A stretch of DNA of 64,000 nt from Rhabdonatronobacter sediminivivens (GTDB taxonomy: Bacteria > Pseudomonadota > Alphaproteobacteria > Rhodobacterales > Rhodobacteraceae). The DNA lies in contig NZ_JACBXS010000004.1 in NCBI RefSeq assembly GCF_013415485.1, positions 62,001-126,000 on the forward strand. The letters are read 5' to 3'. A model generated the notes under the pieces. That model searched no databases, was not told where the DNA came from, and was given only the letters and a program-made list of their open reading frames with translations. Below, in pieces: positions 52,573 through 62,325 of the stretch. Position numbers and translations under genes: made by a program. Numbering within the stretch: the stretch's first letter is position 1; every line of letters starts with the position of its first letter.

Positions 52573-54015
52573 TCACTCGGCGGCAATCGCCGCCGGGGTG
52601 GTGTCGCTTGCCGCTTCCGCATCCTCGATAAAGGCGCGGTGCAGCACCCCGATGGTGTCATTCATCCGGTCCCGGTCTACCAGGAACTGCACCTCGGTCC
52701 GGCGCAACCCCTGCTGCAACGCCAGGGGGCGGATACCCGCCGTCTCCAGCGCCTCCAGCCCGCGCCGGGCGATGGCCAGATCGCTCAGGTCCGAGCCGAT
52801 CACCGCCACCATGGCCAGCGGGCGCGTGGAGAACTCGGCATTGGGGAATTTCTTCGCCAGATCGCGCTCCACCCGCCGGATGGATTTCAACGAGGCATCG
52901 AGCCAGTGCGTGATCGAATTGGCATTCGAGGATTTGGACACGATCCACAGGTCATGGCGCGTCAGCGCCTCCAGGATCGCCGCGTCATACCCCTTGACGC
53001 CCACCATGTCCGGCTCATGCAGCTCAAAGCCGAAGATCGGCAGCCCGGTCACCATCTCCACCCGGCCGGGCGCCCCGCCCTCGGGACCAATCAGCGTGCC
53101 CGGGTCTTCAGGCTCGAACGCATGTTTCACCCGCAGCTTCACATCGGCCCGGCGCAACACCCGCGCCGCATTGGGATGGATCGCCTCCATACCCAGGTTC
53201 GACAACTGGTCGGCCACATCGAAACTGGTCCGCCCGATCTTGCGCACCGCATCCAGCCCGACGACCTTGGGATCAGCCGAAGACAGATGGAATTCCTTGT
53301 GGATGATAGCTTCCCCGGCACCCGTGTGGGCCGCCAGATGCGCAAAGACCACCTCGGAATAGCCGCGGTCATATTCGCGCATGAGCCCTTCGGAACACTG
53401 CGCATAGCCGGTCACAATCGGCAATTCGCTATCCAGGTCAATGCCTTCCATGGCATTGTTCAACCGCTCCGCCAGCGTCGGATGCCCTTCATCGCGCCAG
53501 CCTGTCAGGTCCACGAACCGCGCGTTCACGCCTGCGCGCTGCAACATCAACGCGGTGACAAATGCCGAATGCGCCTCACCCAGGCCCGACAAAAGCTCGC
53601 GCAGGGTCATCATCTGCGTGTCGATACGGAAATGCCCGTAAGAGCCGAGCCGCTGCAGATCGATCATGCAGGCCCGCGCGCCCTCGATCCGGTCGCGCAC
53701 AAAGGCATCGGCACGCTCACGGTCGCCATCATGATCCAGGATCTCGCCATGGATGCGCATCATCTCAGCCGCCACGGCCTTTAGCGCCTCACCCCAGCCG
53801 GACCCGGAATCGTCATTGGCGAAATGGGCATAGACACCCCGGTCGCCGGATTTCTTGTGCTCCAGCAACAGGTTGGTGATCCCCCCATAGGCCGAGACCA
53901 CAAACACCCGGCCATAAAGCGCCGCGCCCTCGCGCCCGCCCAGCCAGAGGGTGTCCAGCAATTCGCGGCTCCGGCTCATGCAGGTGCCACCGATCTTTTC
54001 AACTGTGTGTGCCAT
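52573..54015 (-). CDS. ask: Ectoine-operon aspartate kinase
   Basis: A 480-residue aspartokinase of the Ask_Ect type. It begins MAHTVEKIGGTCMSRSRELL, where KIGGT-x-M is the nucleotide-binding signature, and has ITNLLLEHKKSGDRG and ACMIDLQRLGSYGHFR typical of this subgroup. The C-terminal ACT region (MVAVIGSDLSDLAIARRGLE) is shortened compared with LysC, consistent with relaxed feedback control. It supplies aspartyl phosphate for ectoine. It is the last gene of ectABC-ask, separated from ectC by 125 bp that hold a composite hairpin element. Confidence 0.94.
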   Translation of the reverse strand: MAHTVEKIGGTCMSRSRELLDTLWLGGREGAALYGRVFVVSAYGGITNLLLEHKKSGDRGVYAHFANDDSGSGWGEALKAVAAEMMRIHGEILDHDGDRERADAFVRDRIEGARACMIDLQRLGSYGHFRIDTQMMTLRELLSGLGEAHSAFVTALMLQRAGVNARFVDLTGWRDEGHPTLAERLNNAMEGIDLDSELPIVTGYAQCSEGLMREYDRGYSEVVFAHLAAHTGAGEAIIHKEFHLSSADPKVVGLDAVRKIGRTSFDVADQLSNLGMEAIHPNAARVLRRADVKLRVKHAFEPEDPGTLIGPEGGAPGRVEMVTGLPIFGFELHEPDMVGVKGYDAAILEALTRHDLWIVSKSSNANSITHWLDASLKSIRRVERDLAKKFPNAEFSTRPLAMVAVIGSDLSDLAIARRGLEALETAGIRPLALQQGLRRTEVQFLVDRDRMNDTIGVLHRAFIEDAEAASDTTPAAIAAE

Positions 54016-54043
54016 GGTCCTTTTCAGCAGCGCGCAGGCTGCC

Positions 54044-54124
54044 CTCATTTTCTTGCAGGAAATACTCTCGGGGGGTGAAACCAGCCCCGGTCACGGGGCT
54101 GGTGAGGGGGGCTGAAGGCCCCCC
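54044..54124 (-). repeat. Composite intergenic element, copy 3 (between ectC and ask)
   Basis: On the minus strand after ectC come a 7-bp GGGGGGC/GCCCCCC hairpin (54106-54124), a perfect 10-bp stem ACCAGCCCCG/CGGGGCTGGT (54080-54103) and a tail CCCCCCGAGAGTATTTCCTG... to 54044. The same order is found at 30278-30340 and 36504-36569. Here it lies inside an operon, where it could attenuate or stabilise the ectABC part of the transcript relative to ask. Confidence 0.8.
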
Positions 54125-54140
54125 TTTGCCCGGCTCGAAA

Positions 54141-54524
54141 TCAGTCCGCCGCTGCGTAGGAGCCATCCTCGCGGTGGACTTCCTTGCCCGTCACCGGCGG
54201 GTTGAAGCAGCAGGCCAGAACCATTTCTTCCTCGCACAGGATGGTGTGCTTGTCATGCTGGTCCAGCGCATACATCACGCCGGGGCGGATCTCATGCACC
54301 TCACCCTTGGCCAGATCCTCGATCGTGCCCTTGCCGCTGATGCAATAGACGCTTTCGAAGTGGTTCTTGTAATGGAACGTATGCTCGCTCCCGGCGGCGA
54401 TGGTGGTGATGTGGAAGGAAAACCCCATCCCGTCATCGGCCAGCAGCAGGCGCACCGATTCCCATTGTTCGGCAGCCACGCGCCGGTCGGTTTTCTTTTC
54501 TGCGTGAAAGTCGCGCACGATCAT
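54141..54524 (-). CDS. ectC: L-ectoine synthase
   Basis: A 127-residue cupin enzyme that cyclises N-gamma-acetyl-diaminobutyrate to ectoine by loss of water. Family features are [16 protein letters not shown] at the N-terminus, the metal-site region [17 protein letters not shown] and [19 protein letters not shown], then [13 protein letters not shown]. The length is standard for the family (about 130). It starts five bases after the ectB stop, so translation is coupled. Confidence 0.97.
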   Translation of the reverse strand: MIVRDFHAEKKTDRRVAAEQWESVRLLLADDGMGFSFHITTIAAGSEHTFHYKNHFESVYCISGKGTIEDLAKGEVHEIRPGVMYALDQHDKHTILCEEEMVLACCFNPPVTGKEVHREDGSYAAAD

Positions 54525-54529
54525 TTCGG

Positions 54530-55819
54530 TTACTCCGCTGCAATGCGTGTTGTTTCGGAAACCGCATCTTGCGCTGCGGCTTCGATGATATCCAGCCCGG
54601 CTTCGAACTGCGCCTGCGGAATCGTCAACGGCGCAAGCACCTTGACCACCTCGTCATGCGCGCCCGAGGTTTCGATCACCAGCCCTTCGGCGAAGCAGCG
54701 CGCGCAGATGTCGGCGGCCAGCGCGCCCGAACCCACATCGACCCCCTGCATCATGCCACGCCCCTTGACGCGCGCGCCGGGGATGAGGTCGGCAATCCGC
54801 TTGAGCCGTTCGGTCAGCACCGCGGCCTTGGCTTCGGTCTGCTTCTGGAAGGCATCATCGGCCCAGAACTTTTCCAGCGCCACGCGGGCGGTGACAAAGG
54901 CATGGGTGTTGCCGCGGAAGGTGCCGTTATGCTCGGCCGGTTTCCAGATATCCAGATCCGGGCGGATCAGCAGCGCCGCAAAGGGCAGACCATAGCCCGA
55001 AAGCGATTTGGCCAGCGGGATCAGGTCAGGCTCGATCCCCATCCCTTCAAAGCTGAAGAACGGCCCCGTGCGCCCGATACCGGACTGGATGTCATCGGCG
55101 ATCAGCAGCGCACCATGCTTCTTTGCCAGCGCGGCGATCCCCTTCAGGAACTCGGCGCTGGCAGCGTTCAGACCGCCCTCACCCTGGACCGGTTCGATCA
55201 GGAAGGCCGCAGGCGCATCGATCCCGCCCGAGGGGTTCTCCAGCATCGCCGTGATATAGGCGAGGCTGTCCACGCCCTCGATGGCGCCCTCGAACGGCAT
55301 CCGGGTGACGCCGTGCAGCGACATGCCACCGCCACCACGCTTGCCGGCATTGCCGGTGGCGGCCAGGGCACCCATGGTCATGCCATGGAAACCGTTGGAA
55401 AAGGCGATTACCGTCTCGCGCCCGGTCACCTTGCGGGCCAGCTTCATCGCGGCTTCGACCGCATTGGTGCCGGTGGGGCCGGTCATCATCACCTTGTGGT
55501 CCATGCCGCGCGGCTTCAGGATCAGCCGCTCGAAGGTTTCCAGAAAGGCGGCCTTGGGGCCGGTGTGCATGTCCAGCGCATGGGTGATGCCGTCGCTGGC
55601 GATGTAATTGACCAGCGCGGCCTTCATGTCCGGGTCATTGTGACCATAGTTCAGCGACGAACATCCGGCCAGAAAGTCGATGTATTCGCGCCCGTCCCGG
55701 TCGGTCAGGGTGGCGTTGCGTGCGGCGGCAAACTCCACCGGGAAGCTGCGGCAATAGCTGCGCGCCTCGGATTCGCGGCGGGTATAGATGTCGGTCTCGG
55801 GTTTCGGATCGGTGGTCAT
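54530..55819 (-). CDS. ectB: L-2,4-diaminobutyrate:2-oxoglutarate aminotransferase
   Basis: A 429-residue class III PLP aminotransferase that makes L-2,4-diaminobutyrate from aspartate semialdehyde and glutamate, the first ectoine-specific step. Motifs: [48 protein letters not shown] (PLP Asp) and [13 protein letters not shown] with the Schiff-base Lys. The ATG at 55819 has GCGAGG upstream; 55843 is an alternative. It lies 95 bp after ectA, longer than the ectB-ectC gap. Confidence 0.97.
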   Translation of the reverse strand: MTTDPKPETDIYTRRESEARSYCRSFPVEFAAARNATLTDRDGREYIDFLAGCSSLNYGHNDPDMKAALVNYIASDGITHALDMHTGPKAAFLETFERLILKPRGMDHKVMMTGPTGTNAVEAAMKLARKVTGRETVIAFSNGFHGMTMGALAATGNAGKRGGGGMSLHGVTRMPFEGAIEGVDSLAYITAMLENPSGGIDAPAAFLIEPVQGEGGLNAASAEFLKGIAALAKKHGALLIADDIQSGIGRTGPFFSFEGMGIEPDLIPLAKSLSGYGLPFAALLIRPDLDIWKPAEHNGTFRGNTHAFVTARVALEKFWADDAFQKQTEAKAAVLTERLKRIADLIPGARVKGRGMMQGVDVGSGALAADICARCFAEGLVIETSGAHDEVVKVLAPLTIPQAQFEAGLDIIEAAAQDAVSETTRIAAE

Positions 55820-55914
55820 GGCGTCAACCTCGCTGGTTGTCATGATGAAAAGAGAAGCCGCCGGCGCACGCTCCGCAGAGCATGCGCCATGGCAGCATCG
55901 CGTGTTCGGAAAAA

Positions 55915-56457
55915 TCAGGCAGCCTTGCGGTCGGCGGCGGCATCCAGCGTGATGGTGACCAGATGCTCGGTGGCATGGGCGCCACCGAAATGGGCCTCAC
56001 GCTCATAATGGGGGGCGTGGCTCAGATCCCCACCCAGGCGGCGGGCGAAGCCACGGAACAGCCCCCAAGAGGCGTCATTGTCCCGGGTGATGGTGGTTTC
56101 CATCTGGCGCACGGATTTGCAGACCTGACGCTCCACCAGGGCCGCAAGCATGTGCCGGCCCAGTCCGGTGCCGCGCATCGAGGCGCAGACAGCCACCTGC
56201 CAGACAAAGATCGTATCTTCGCGGCCCGGCGGCAGATGCGCGGACACCCAGCCCACGACCTTGCCATCCTGTTCGGCCAGCACGCAGGTATCTGCGAAAT
56301 GGTCGCACTGGATCAGGTTCATGTACATGGAGTTTTCATCCAGCGGCTTGCAGCGCGCGACCAGGTCCCACACGTCCGAACCGTCGGATTTCGACGGCTT
56401 GCGGAGGCGCAGGCGACCTTTAGGTGTTTCGATAATCTTGCGAATCTGGGCAGTCAT
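55915..56457 (-). CDS. ectA: L-2,4-diaminobutyrate acetyltransferase
   Basis: A 180-residue GNAT acetyltransferase that acetylates diaminobutyrate on its gamma amino group. The acetyl-CoA site is VAVCASMRGTGLGRHML (R-G-x-G-L-G). DENSMYMNLIQCDHFADTCV, near residue 40, is the EctA signature, and TTITRDNDASWGLFRGFARR follows. It is the first gene of the ectABC-ask operon with a sigma-70-like promoter 37-64 bp upstream. No ectD (ectoine hydroxylase) gene is present in the window. Confidence 0.97.
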   Translation of the reverse strand: MTAQIRKIIETPKGRLRLRKPSKSDGSDVWDLVARCKPLDENSMYMNLIQCDHFADTCVLAEQDGKVVGWVSAHLPPGREDTIFVWQVAVCASMRGTGLGRHMLAALVERQVCKSVRQMETTITRDNDASWGLFRGFARRLGGDLSHAPHYEREAHFGGAHATEHLVTITLDAAADRKAA

Positions 56458-56493
56458 TGGTTCTACGTCCCGGCTTTTTCCTTCGTTGAACTA

Positions 56494-56521
56494 AATATAA
56501 GGGACTGGAGGATCATTGCAA
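56494..56521 (-). promoter_or_regulatory. Sigma-70-like promoter of ectABC-ask
   Basis: On the minus strand TTGCAA (-35, at 56516-56521) and TATATT (-10, at 56494-56499) are separated by 16 bases, about 37 bp upstream of ectA. They lie at the edge of an unusually A/T-rich 279-bp divergent gap shared with ectR, where EctR would be expected to bind; no clear operator palindrome was identified. Confidence 0.6.
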
Positions 56522-56736
56522 CCCTGCGGCGAAACACCGACCTGTTGACTATTTTTCGGTTGCAAATCAAGCATATCACGGGCTTCCTGCGCCCGATTTT
56601 CGGGCAATCTGGAAATTTTTATTTCCTTAACCTAATCATTTGTCCATCTAAGATACCTGCGCCGCCGGGTGCGGCGCGCTCTTGCCTTTCGCGCGCGGGC
56701 GCAGCAATCTGGTGCGTGTCACTACAGGAAGACCCC

Positions 56737-57213
56737 GTGAAAAGCCGCGCCGACCCCACCCTGATCGCCCTGCGTCGCATCCTGCGCGCGCTTGACAGCA
56801 ATGACCGCGCCATTGCCCGGTCCTCGGGGCTGTCGAACGCACAGATGCTGGTGCTTCATGCGCTCGCCGATACCGGCCATGAAATGCCGCGCGACATCGC
56901 GCGCAGGCTGGGGGTATCGCAGGCCACCGTCACCGCGCTGATCGACCGGCTGGAGGTGCGCGGCCTGGTGCGCCGCGAACGCCGCCAGGCGGACCGCCGC
57001 ATGGTCTGGGTCATCCTGACCGATCCCGGCCGCGCGCTGCTGGACGCAGCCCCTGACCCGCTGCATGACCGGTTCATCCGCCGGTTTGATGCGCTCGATG
57101 ACTGGGAGCAGGCGATGCTGATGGCCGCGACCGAACGCATGGGGAAACTCTTCGATGCCGAGGAGGTGGAGCCGCTGCCGGTTCCCGATGACCCCGCGCG
57201 CCGGGCAGGTTGA
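56737..57213 (+). CDS. ectR: MarR-family regulator EctR
   Basis: A 158-residue winged-helix regulator. The HTH reads LSNAQMLVLHALADTGHEMPR, then RRLGVSQATVTALIDRLEVRGL, with the wing RRERRQADRRMVWVILT. MarR proteins encoded divergently from ectABC (EctR) repress the ectoine operon at low osmolarity in methylotrophs and other halophiles. The GTG at 56737 follows AGGAAG and is the supported start; a long upstream reading is a shadow over ectA. The C-terminal tail after residue 140 is acidic and Pro-rich. Confidence 0.9.
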   Translation: MKSRADPTLIALRRILRALDSNDRAIARSSGLSNAQMLVLHALADTGHEMPRDIARRLGVSQATVTALIDRLEVRGLVRRERRQADRRMVWVILTDPGRALLDAAPDPLHDRFIRRFDALDDWEQAMLMAATERMGKLFDAEEVEPLPVPDDPARRAG

Positions 57214-57292
57214 GGCAGGCGCGCCCTTTACACCGGCGCCGGGGCGATTATCTGGTGTTTCACAGGCACGCCGGAGCGATGGGAGACGACCG

Positions 57293-58102
57293 ATGGAAAA
57301 GCGCGAGGCCCGCATCAAGGCGCTGGACCCGGTCTGGCGGCGCATCCACGATGAGGCGCATGAGGCCGTGGCGGCCGAACCCCTGCTGGGCGGGGTGTTC
57401 CATTCGTCGATCCTGCATCACACCACCTTCGAAAAGGCGCTGGCCTTCCGCTTCTCGCTGAAACTGGCCTCGGGCGAGATGTCCGAACAGATCCTGCGCG
57501 AAATCGCCGATGAGGCCATGGCCGACGATCCCAGCATCGGCGCCGCCGCCCGGGCCGATCTGGTCGCCACCTATGAGCGTGACCCCGCCTGCAACCGTTT
57601 CCTGCAACCCCTGATGTTCTTCAAGGGGTATCAGGCGCTGCAGGCCTATCGCATCGCCCACTGGCTCCATGCCCGCGGGCGGCTGGATTTTTCCTATTTC
57701 GTGCAGATGCGCGTGTCCGAGGTCTTCGGCGTCGATATCCACCCCGGCGCGCGCATGGGCCGCGGGATCATGATCGACCACGCCCATTCCATCGTCATCG
57801 GCGAAACCGCGGTGGTGGGCGACAATGTCTCGATGCTGCATTCGGTAACCCTGGGCGGCACCGGCAAGGAAGACGGCGACCGCCACCCAAAGATCGGCGA
57901 CGGGGTGTTGATCGGCGCGGGCGCCAAGGTGCTGGGCAATATCACCGTGGGCCATTGCTCGCGCATTGCGGCCGGGTCGGTGGTGCTGGAGGATGTGCCG
58001 CCGAAATCCACCGTCGCCGGGGTGCCCGCCCGGATCGTGGGCGAGGCGGGCTGCGCGCAACCCTCGATCACCATGGACCAGATCCTGCGCGGCGAGGTCT
58101 GA
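57293..58102 (+). CDS. cysE: Serine O-acetyltransferase
   Basis: A 269-residue enzyme making O-acetylserine for cysteine synthesis. The N-terminal helical domain (WRRIHDEAHEAVAAEPLLGG... FEKALAFRFSLKL) is followed by a left-handed beta helix from about residue 140: FGVDIHPGARMGRGIMIDHAHSIVIGE, where His of DHAHSIVIGE is catalytic. The tail ends SITMDQILRGEV, shaped like the C-terminal Ile tail that docks into CysK. The ATG at 57293 has GGGAGA upstream. It is transcribed after ectR but with an 80-bp gap and probably its own promoter. Confidence 0.95.
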   Translation: MEKREARIKALDPVWRRIHDEAHEAVAAEPLLGGVFHSSILHHTTFEKALAFRFSLKLASGEMSEQILREIADEAMADDPSIGAAARADLVATYERDPACNRFLQPLMFFKGYQALQAYRIAHWLHARGRLDFSYFVQMRVSEVFGVDIHPGARMGRGIMIDHAHSIVIGETAVVGDNVSMLHSVTLGGTGKEDGDRHPKIGDGVLIGAGAKVLGNITVGHCSRIAAGSVVLEDVPPKSTVAGVPARIVGEAGCAQPSITMDQILRGEV

Positions 58103-58141
58103 GGGCATGTCCCGGCCCGGCATCGCCGGACCGGCCCCCGG

Positions 58142-58990
58142 TCACACCGCGCGCATCCGCACCGCATCGCCGGGCGCGGCACCGCCGTTGCGGCGAAAGG
58201 CGCTGGGGGTCTGGCCCGCATGCAACTGGAAATTCCGGGTGAAATAGCCCGGCGTCGAATAGCCCAGCGCGCGGGCCACGTCCTGCACCGGCATCCGTGT
58301 ATCCAGCAACAGGCGGCGGGCCTCGAACAGGCGGCGGTCCTGCAACAGGTCATGGGCGGTGCGCGCGCAACTGGCCTTGCAGGCGCGGGTCAGATGGGTC
58401 GGTGTCACCCCCAGCGCGCGGGCGTAATCGGCCACGCACAGCCCTGATCGGAACTCGCGCTCCAGCAATGCGGCATAGCGCGCGGCCAGGCGCTCCGAGG
58501 CGCGCAGCAGCCCCTCGCCGGTGTGGGCGTCCTCACGCTCATCCAGTTGCCGCGCGATCCAGACCCCCAGCAGCCCCAGATGATGCCGGGCCGCCACCAT
58601 GCCGCCCGTCCGGGTGCTGGCCACTTCGCGCTGGATATTGTCGATGATTGCCGCCAGTTCGGACTGGTCGGATTTCTCGCGCAGGCGGAAGTGATGGGGC
58701 ACCGATGGCAGGTCCAGCGCGCAGTCACGGCCGAAGAACACCGCCGCCCCGTTGGCCCGATGCGTGACGGCAAAGCCATGCATGGTATCGGGCGGCAGGA
58801 AGATGGCATTGTTGGCATGAAATCCGCGCGTGCGCCCGGCGATGGTGATCCGCCCCTGCCCCATGGAAAACCACAGCAGCACGGGTTCCCGCAGGGCGCG
58901 CATGGCCTCGACCTGCCAGCGCGGGCCGCCGGTCAGGCGGGACATGGGCTGCACGCGCAGCCGCGAGGGGGTTTCCGGGATCAGGGTCAT
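58142..58990 (-). CDS. AraC-family transcriptional regulator
   Basis: A 282-residue regulator. The N-terminal cupin-like sensing region (about 20-110) contains LPPDTMHGFAVTHRANG. The C-terminal double HTH spans 180-270: CVADYARALGVTPTHLTRACKA and PVQDVARALGYSTPGYFTRNFQLHAGQTPSAFRR, the standard AraC signature. It resembles the PobR/HpaA-type regulators of aromatic-acid catabolism, but no such genes are adjacent, so the target is unknown. Convergent with cysE and followed upstream by miaA on the same strand with a 109-bp gap. Confidence 0.9.
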   Translation of the reverse strand: MTLIPETPSRLRVQPMSRLTGGPRWQVEAMRALREPVLLWFSMGQGRITIAGRTRGFHANNAIFLPPDTMHGFAVTHRANGAAVFFGRDCALDLPSVPHHFRLREKSDQSELAAIIDNIQREVASTRTGGMVAARHHLGLLGVWIARQLDEREDAHTGEGLLRASERLAARYAALLEREFRSGLCVADYARALGVTPTHLTRACKASCARTAHDLLQDRRLFEARRLLLDTRMPVQDVARALGYSTPGYFTRNFQLHAGQTPSAFRRNGGAAPGDAVRMRAV

Positions 58991-59099
58991 GGCTGCCTTC
59001 TCCGCCGCGGACAGGCCCAGAGTAGGGACACCCGCCCGTCATCCAAAGCGGAATCTGCACGCAGGCGCCGGAATCCGGCTGCCCGGCGTGGCCAGCAGG

Positions 59100-59993
59100 T
59101 CACGGCAGCGTCACGCCCTGCCACCCCGCCATGCGGTTGCGAAACCAGGTCCGCTGGCGTTTGGCATATTGCCGGGTGGCACGGATGGCGGCATCGCGCG
59201 CCTGGGACAACGACATATGGCCCTGCAGATGGGCCACCAGCTCTGGCGCGCCGATGGCTCGGGCCCAGGGGGCGGCGGGGTCCCAGTCAGCCAGCACGGC
59301 GCGAACTTCCTCCAGCGCGCCCTGGGCCAGCATGGTGTCGAAGCGCGAATCGATTCGCGCGCCCAGCCACTCCGGGTCCGGGCGCAGCACCAGTGCGGCG
59401 GCCACTGCAGACAGGGGCAGCAGCGGCGCCGGGGTGTCCGCCTGCCAGTCGGCCAGCCCCCGCCCGGTGGCCGACAGAACCTCCCACGCGCGCTGGATGC
59501 GGGCGGGGTTGGCCCGGTCGATCTGCGCTGCAGTGGCCGCGTCCAGCTCTGCCAGCAGGGCGCCCGGACCTTCCGCCCGCAACCGGGCGGTGGCACGGTC
59601 CCGCACCGCGGCGGGCACCGGCGGGATCGGCGCCAGCCCGCGGGTCAGGGCGTTGAAATACAGCCCCGTGCCCCCAACGATCACCGGGTTGGGATGATCG
59701 CGCAGCAGGGCTGCAACCTCGCGCAGCCAATGGCCTACGGAATAGTCGCCCCGGCCCACATGACCATAGAGCAGATGTGGCACCTGCCGGGTTTCGGCCC
59801 TGGACGGGCGCGCGGTCAGAACCCGCCACATACCATAGACCTGCAGCGCATCGGCATTGACCACCGCACGCCCCTGCCGCAGCGCCAGCCCCAGCGCCAG
59901 GGCCGATTTGCCGCTGGCGGTGGGTCCGGCCAGCAGCACCGGGCGGGCGGGGTCCGGGTCCGGCCCGGGCCAGGGGGGCTGCGCGCCGCTCAT
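59100..59993 (-). CDS. miaA: tRNA dimethylallyltransferase
   Basis: A 297-residue enzyme that adds a dimethylallyl group to A37 of tRNAs reading UNN codons. The P-loop is [14 protein letters not shown]; other motifs are [56 protein letters not shown] and [14 protein letters not shown], which is the family's tRNA-binding and terminal element. Start [10 protein letters not shown] at 59993; upstream in-frame codons are low-complexity. Divergent from pyrH with a 143-bp gap. Confidence 0.94.
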   Translation of the reverse strand: MSGAQPPWPGPDPDPARPVLLAGPTASGKSALALGLALRQGRAVVNADALQVYGMWRVLTARPSRAETRQVPHLLYGHVGRGDYSVGHWLREVAALLRDHPNPVIVGGTGLYFNALTRGLAPIPPVPAAVRDRATARLRAEGPGALLAELDAATAAQIDRANPARIQRAWEVLSATGRGLADWQADTPAPLLPLSAVAAALVLRPDPEWLGARIDSRFDTMLAQGALEEVRAVLADWDPAAPWARAIGAPELVAHLQGHMSLSQARDAAIRATRQYAKRQRTWFRNRMAGWQGVTLP

Positions 59994-60136
59994 GCGCGGG
60001 CCCTTGCGCGCTGGGCACCATCGCGCCCGGCGGCGCGCGCTTTCACGTTGAACACCGGCCCGTTTTCCGACATTTTCCGCCCTGATCCAGAATTCCCTTC
60101 TGCCGGCTGAGGCAGACACAACAAGGTGCCCGCCCC

Positions 60137-60889
60137 ATGCCCGATCCTGTGCCCGATTCTGCCTCCGAGAGCCAGACCAAGCCCGCCTATGCCCGCGTGA
60201 TGCTGAAAATCTCGGGCGAGGCGCTGATGGGCGATCTGGGCTACGGGCTGCATCCGCCCACCGTCCAGCGCATCGCCGCCGAGGTGCAGGCCGTCCACCA
60301 GCTGGGCGTGGAGATCTGCATGGTCATCGGCGGCGGCAACATCTTTCGCGGGCTGCAGGGCAGCGCACAGGGGATGGAACGGACCACCGCCGATTACATG
60401 GGGATGCTGGCCACGGTGATGAACGCGCTGGCCATGCAATCCGCGCTGGAGGCGCTGGGCATCCACACCCGCGTGATCAGCGCGATTCGCATGGATGAGG
60501 TGGCCGAGCCCTATATCCGCCGCCGCGCCGTGCGCCACCTGGAAAAGAAGCGCGTCTGCATCTTTGCCGGCGGCACCGGCAACCCCTATTTCACCACCGA
60601 CACGGCGGCGGCCCTGCGCGCCTCGGAAATGGCCTGCGAGGCGATCTTCATGGGCAAGCAGGTCGATGGCATCTATGACAGCGACCCAAAGACCAACCCC
60701 GAGGCCAGGCGCTTTGACACCATCACCTATGATGAGGTGCTGCGCAGCAACCTCAAGGTCATGGATGCCTCGGCCATTGCGCTGACCCGGGACAACCGGA
60801 TGCCGCTGATCGTGTTCTCGCTGGATGAACCCGGGGGCTTTCGCGGCATCCTGCGCGGTGAAGGCACCTATACCCGCGTCACGGTATGA
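60137..60889 (+). CDS. pyrH: UMP kinase
   Basis: A 250-residue amino-acid-kinase-fold enzyme phosphorylating UMP to UDP. Key parts are [20 protein letters not shown] (phosphate loop), [38 protein letters not shown] and [23 protein letters not shown]. It opens a conserved block pyrH-frr-uppS-cdsA-dxr. The N-terminal extension before YARVM (about 16 residues) is a little longer than in E. coli. Confidence 0.97.
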   Translation: MPDPVPDSASESQTKPAYARVMLKISGEALMGDLGYGLHPPTVQRIAAEVQAVHQLGVEICMVIGGGNIFRGLQGSAQGMERTTADYMGMLATVMNALAMQSALEALGIHTRVISAIRMDEVAEPYIRRRAVRHLEKKRVCIFAGGTGNPYFTTDTAAALRASEMACEAIFMGKQVDGIYDSDPKTNPEARRFDTITYDEVLRSNLKVMDASAIALTRDNRMPLIVFSLDEPGGFRGILRGEGTYTRVTV

Positions 60890-60988
60890 CCCCCTGCACC
60901 CGGGCTGTTGTGCCGAATCGAACTGGTCTATAACGCAGACAAAACGGGTGCTGTGATACACGGTGCCATGAAGGAAAGAGTGCAAGAC

Positions 60989-61555
60989 ATGTCCGACAAC
61001 GATCTGGAAATCGATCTTGATGACCTGGAACGGCGCATGGATGGCGCCATGGCCTCGCTGCGGTCCGAATTCGGCTCACTGCGCACGGGGCGCGCCTCGG
61101 CGTCGATGGTGGAGCCGGTGATGGTCGAAGCCTATGGCCAGATGACCCCCATCAACCAGGTGGGCACCGTCAACGTGCCGGAACCGCGCATGGTCACCAT
61201 CAATGTCTGGGACAAATCCCTGGTGGGCAAGGTGGAGAAAGCCATCCGCGAAAGCGGGCTGGGGATCAACCCGCAGCTCAACGGCACCATCATCATGCTG
61301 CCCATCCCCGAGCTGAACGAGGAACGCCGCCGCGAACTGACCCGGGTGGCCGCGCAATATGCCGAACACGCGCGGGTGGCCGTGCGCAACGTGCGCCGCG
61401 ACGGGATGGACCAGATCAAGAAGGCCAAGACCGCCGGCATGAGCGAAGACGAACAGAAACTGTGGTCCGAGGAAATCCAGACCCTGACCGACCGTTTCAT
61501 CAGCAATATCGACAAGGCGCTTGAAAACAAGCAGACGGAAATCATGCAGGTCTGA
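60989..61555 (+). CDS. frr: Ribosome recycling factor
   Basis: A 188-residue protein that, with EF-G, splits the post-termination ribosome. It contains [40 protein letters not shown] and the C-terminal helix [17 protein letters not shown]. The ATG at 60989 gives [12 protein letters not shown]; an upstream ATG at 60968 adds seven residues. A 99-bp gap separates it from pyrH. Confidence 0.97.
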   Translation: MSDNDLEIDLDDLERRMDGAMASLRSEFGSLRTGRASASMVEPVMVEAYGQMTPINQVGTVNVPEPRMVTINVWDKSLVGKVEKAIRESGLGINPQLNGTIIMLPIPELNEERRRELTRVAAQYAEHARVAVRNVRRDGMDQIKKAKTAGMSEDEQKLWSEEIQTLTDRFISNIDKALENKQTEIMQV

Positions 61556-61584
61556 CCCTGCCCAGCGAAAGCGGCATTTTGAAC

Positions 61585-62325
61585 ATGAGTTTTGACCAGC
61601 CGGCCGAAGGCGAAGACCCGGCCCTGACCAACCGCCTGCATGTGGCGGTGATCATGGACGGCAACGGCCGCTGGGCCCAGGAACGTGGCTGGCCGCGGCT
61701 GGTGGGGCATCGCAAGGGTGCCGAACGGGTGCGTCAACTGGTCCGCGCCTGCCCCGAAGTCGGCATCCGCTACCTCACCCTCTATGCCTTTTCGACCGAG
61801 AACTGGAAACGCTCCACCGAGGAAGTTCTGGGCCTGATGTCGCTGTTCGCGCGCTACATCAAGCGTGAGGCCGACCGTATGGCGCGCGAAGGCGTGCGCA
61901 TGCGCATCATCGGGGACCGCAGCAAGCTGGACCCGAAGCTGGGCGCCATCTTCGACTGGATCGAGGCCGAGACCGCCAGCAATGACCGCGTGCATCTGAC
62001 CGTGGCCATCAATTACGGCGGGCGCGATGAAATCCGCCGCGCCACCTGCGCCATCGCCGAAAAGGTGCGCGACGGCAGGCTGGACCCCGCGCAGATCACA
62101 GATGCCACCATCAGCGCGCATCTGGACACCCATGCCCTGCCCAACCCTGACCTGGTGGTGCGGACCTCGGGCGAGTTGCGGACCTCGAATTTCCTGGCCT
62201 GGCAGGCGGCCTATGCGGAATATGCCTTCACCGAAACGCTCTGGCCGGATTTCACCCCGGAAAAGATGACCGAAATCCTGCACGAATTCGGCCTGCGCGA
62301 ACGCCGCTTTGGCGGGGCGAAGTAA
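61585..62325 (+). CDS. uppS: Undecaprenyl diphosphate synthase (cis-prenyltransferase)
   Basis: A 246-residue enzyme making C55 undecaprenyl diphosphate, the lipid carrier for peptidoglycan and other cell-surface glycans. Signatures: HVAVIMDGNGRWAQERGWPR with the catalytic Asp and LTLYAFSTENWKR, then DLVVRTSGELRTSNFLAWQA and YAEYAFTETLWPDF. The ATG at 61585 is used; a TTG two codons earlier is possible. Its stop overlaps the cdsA start (TAATG). Confidence 0.97.
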   Translation: MSFDQPAEGEDPALTNRLHVAVIMDGNGRWAQERGWPRLVGHRKGAERVRQLVRACPEVGIRYLTLYAFSTENWKRSTEEVLGLMSLFARYIKREADRMAREGVRMRIIGDRSKLDPKLGAIFDWIEAETASNDRVHLTVAINYGGRDEIRRATCAIAEKVRDGRLDPAQITDATISAHLDTHALPNPDLVVRTSGELRTSNFLAWQAAYAEYAFTETLWPDFTPEKMTEILHEFGLRERRFGGAK

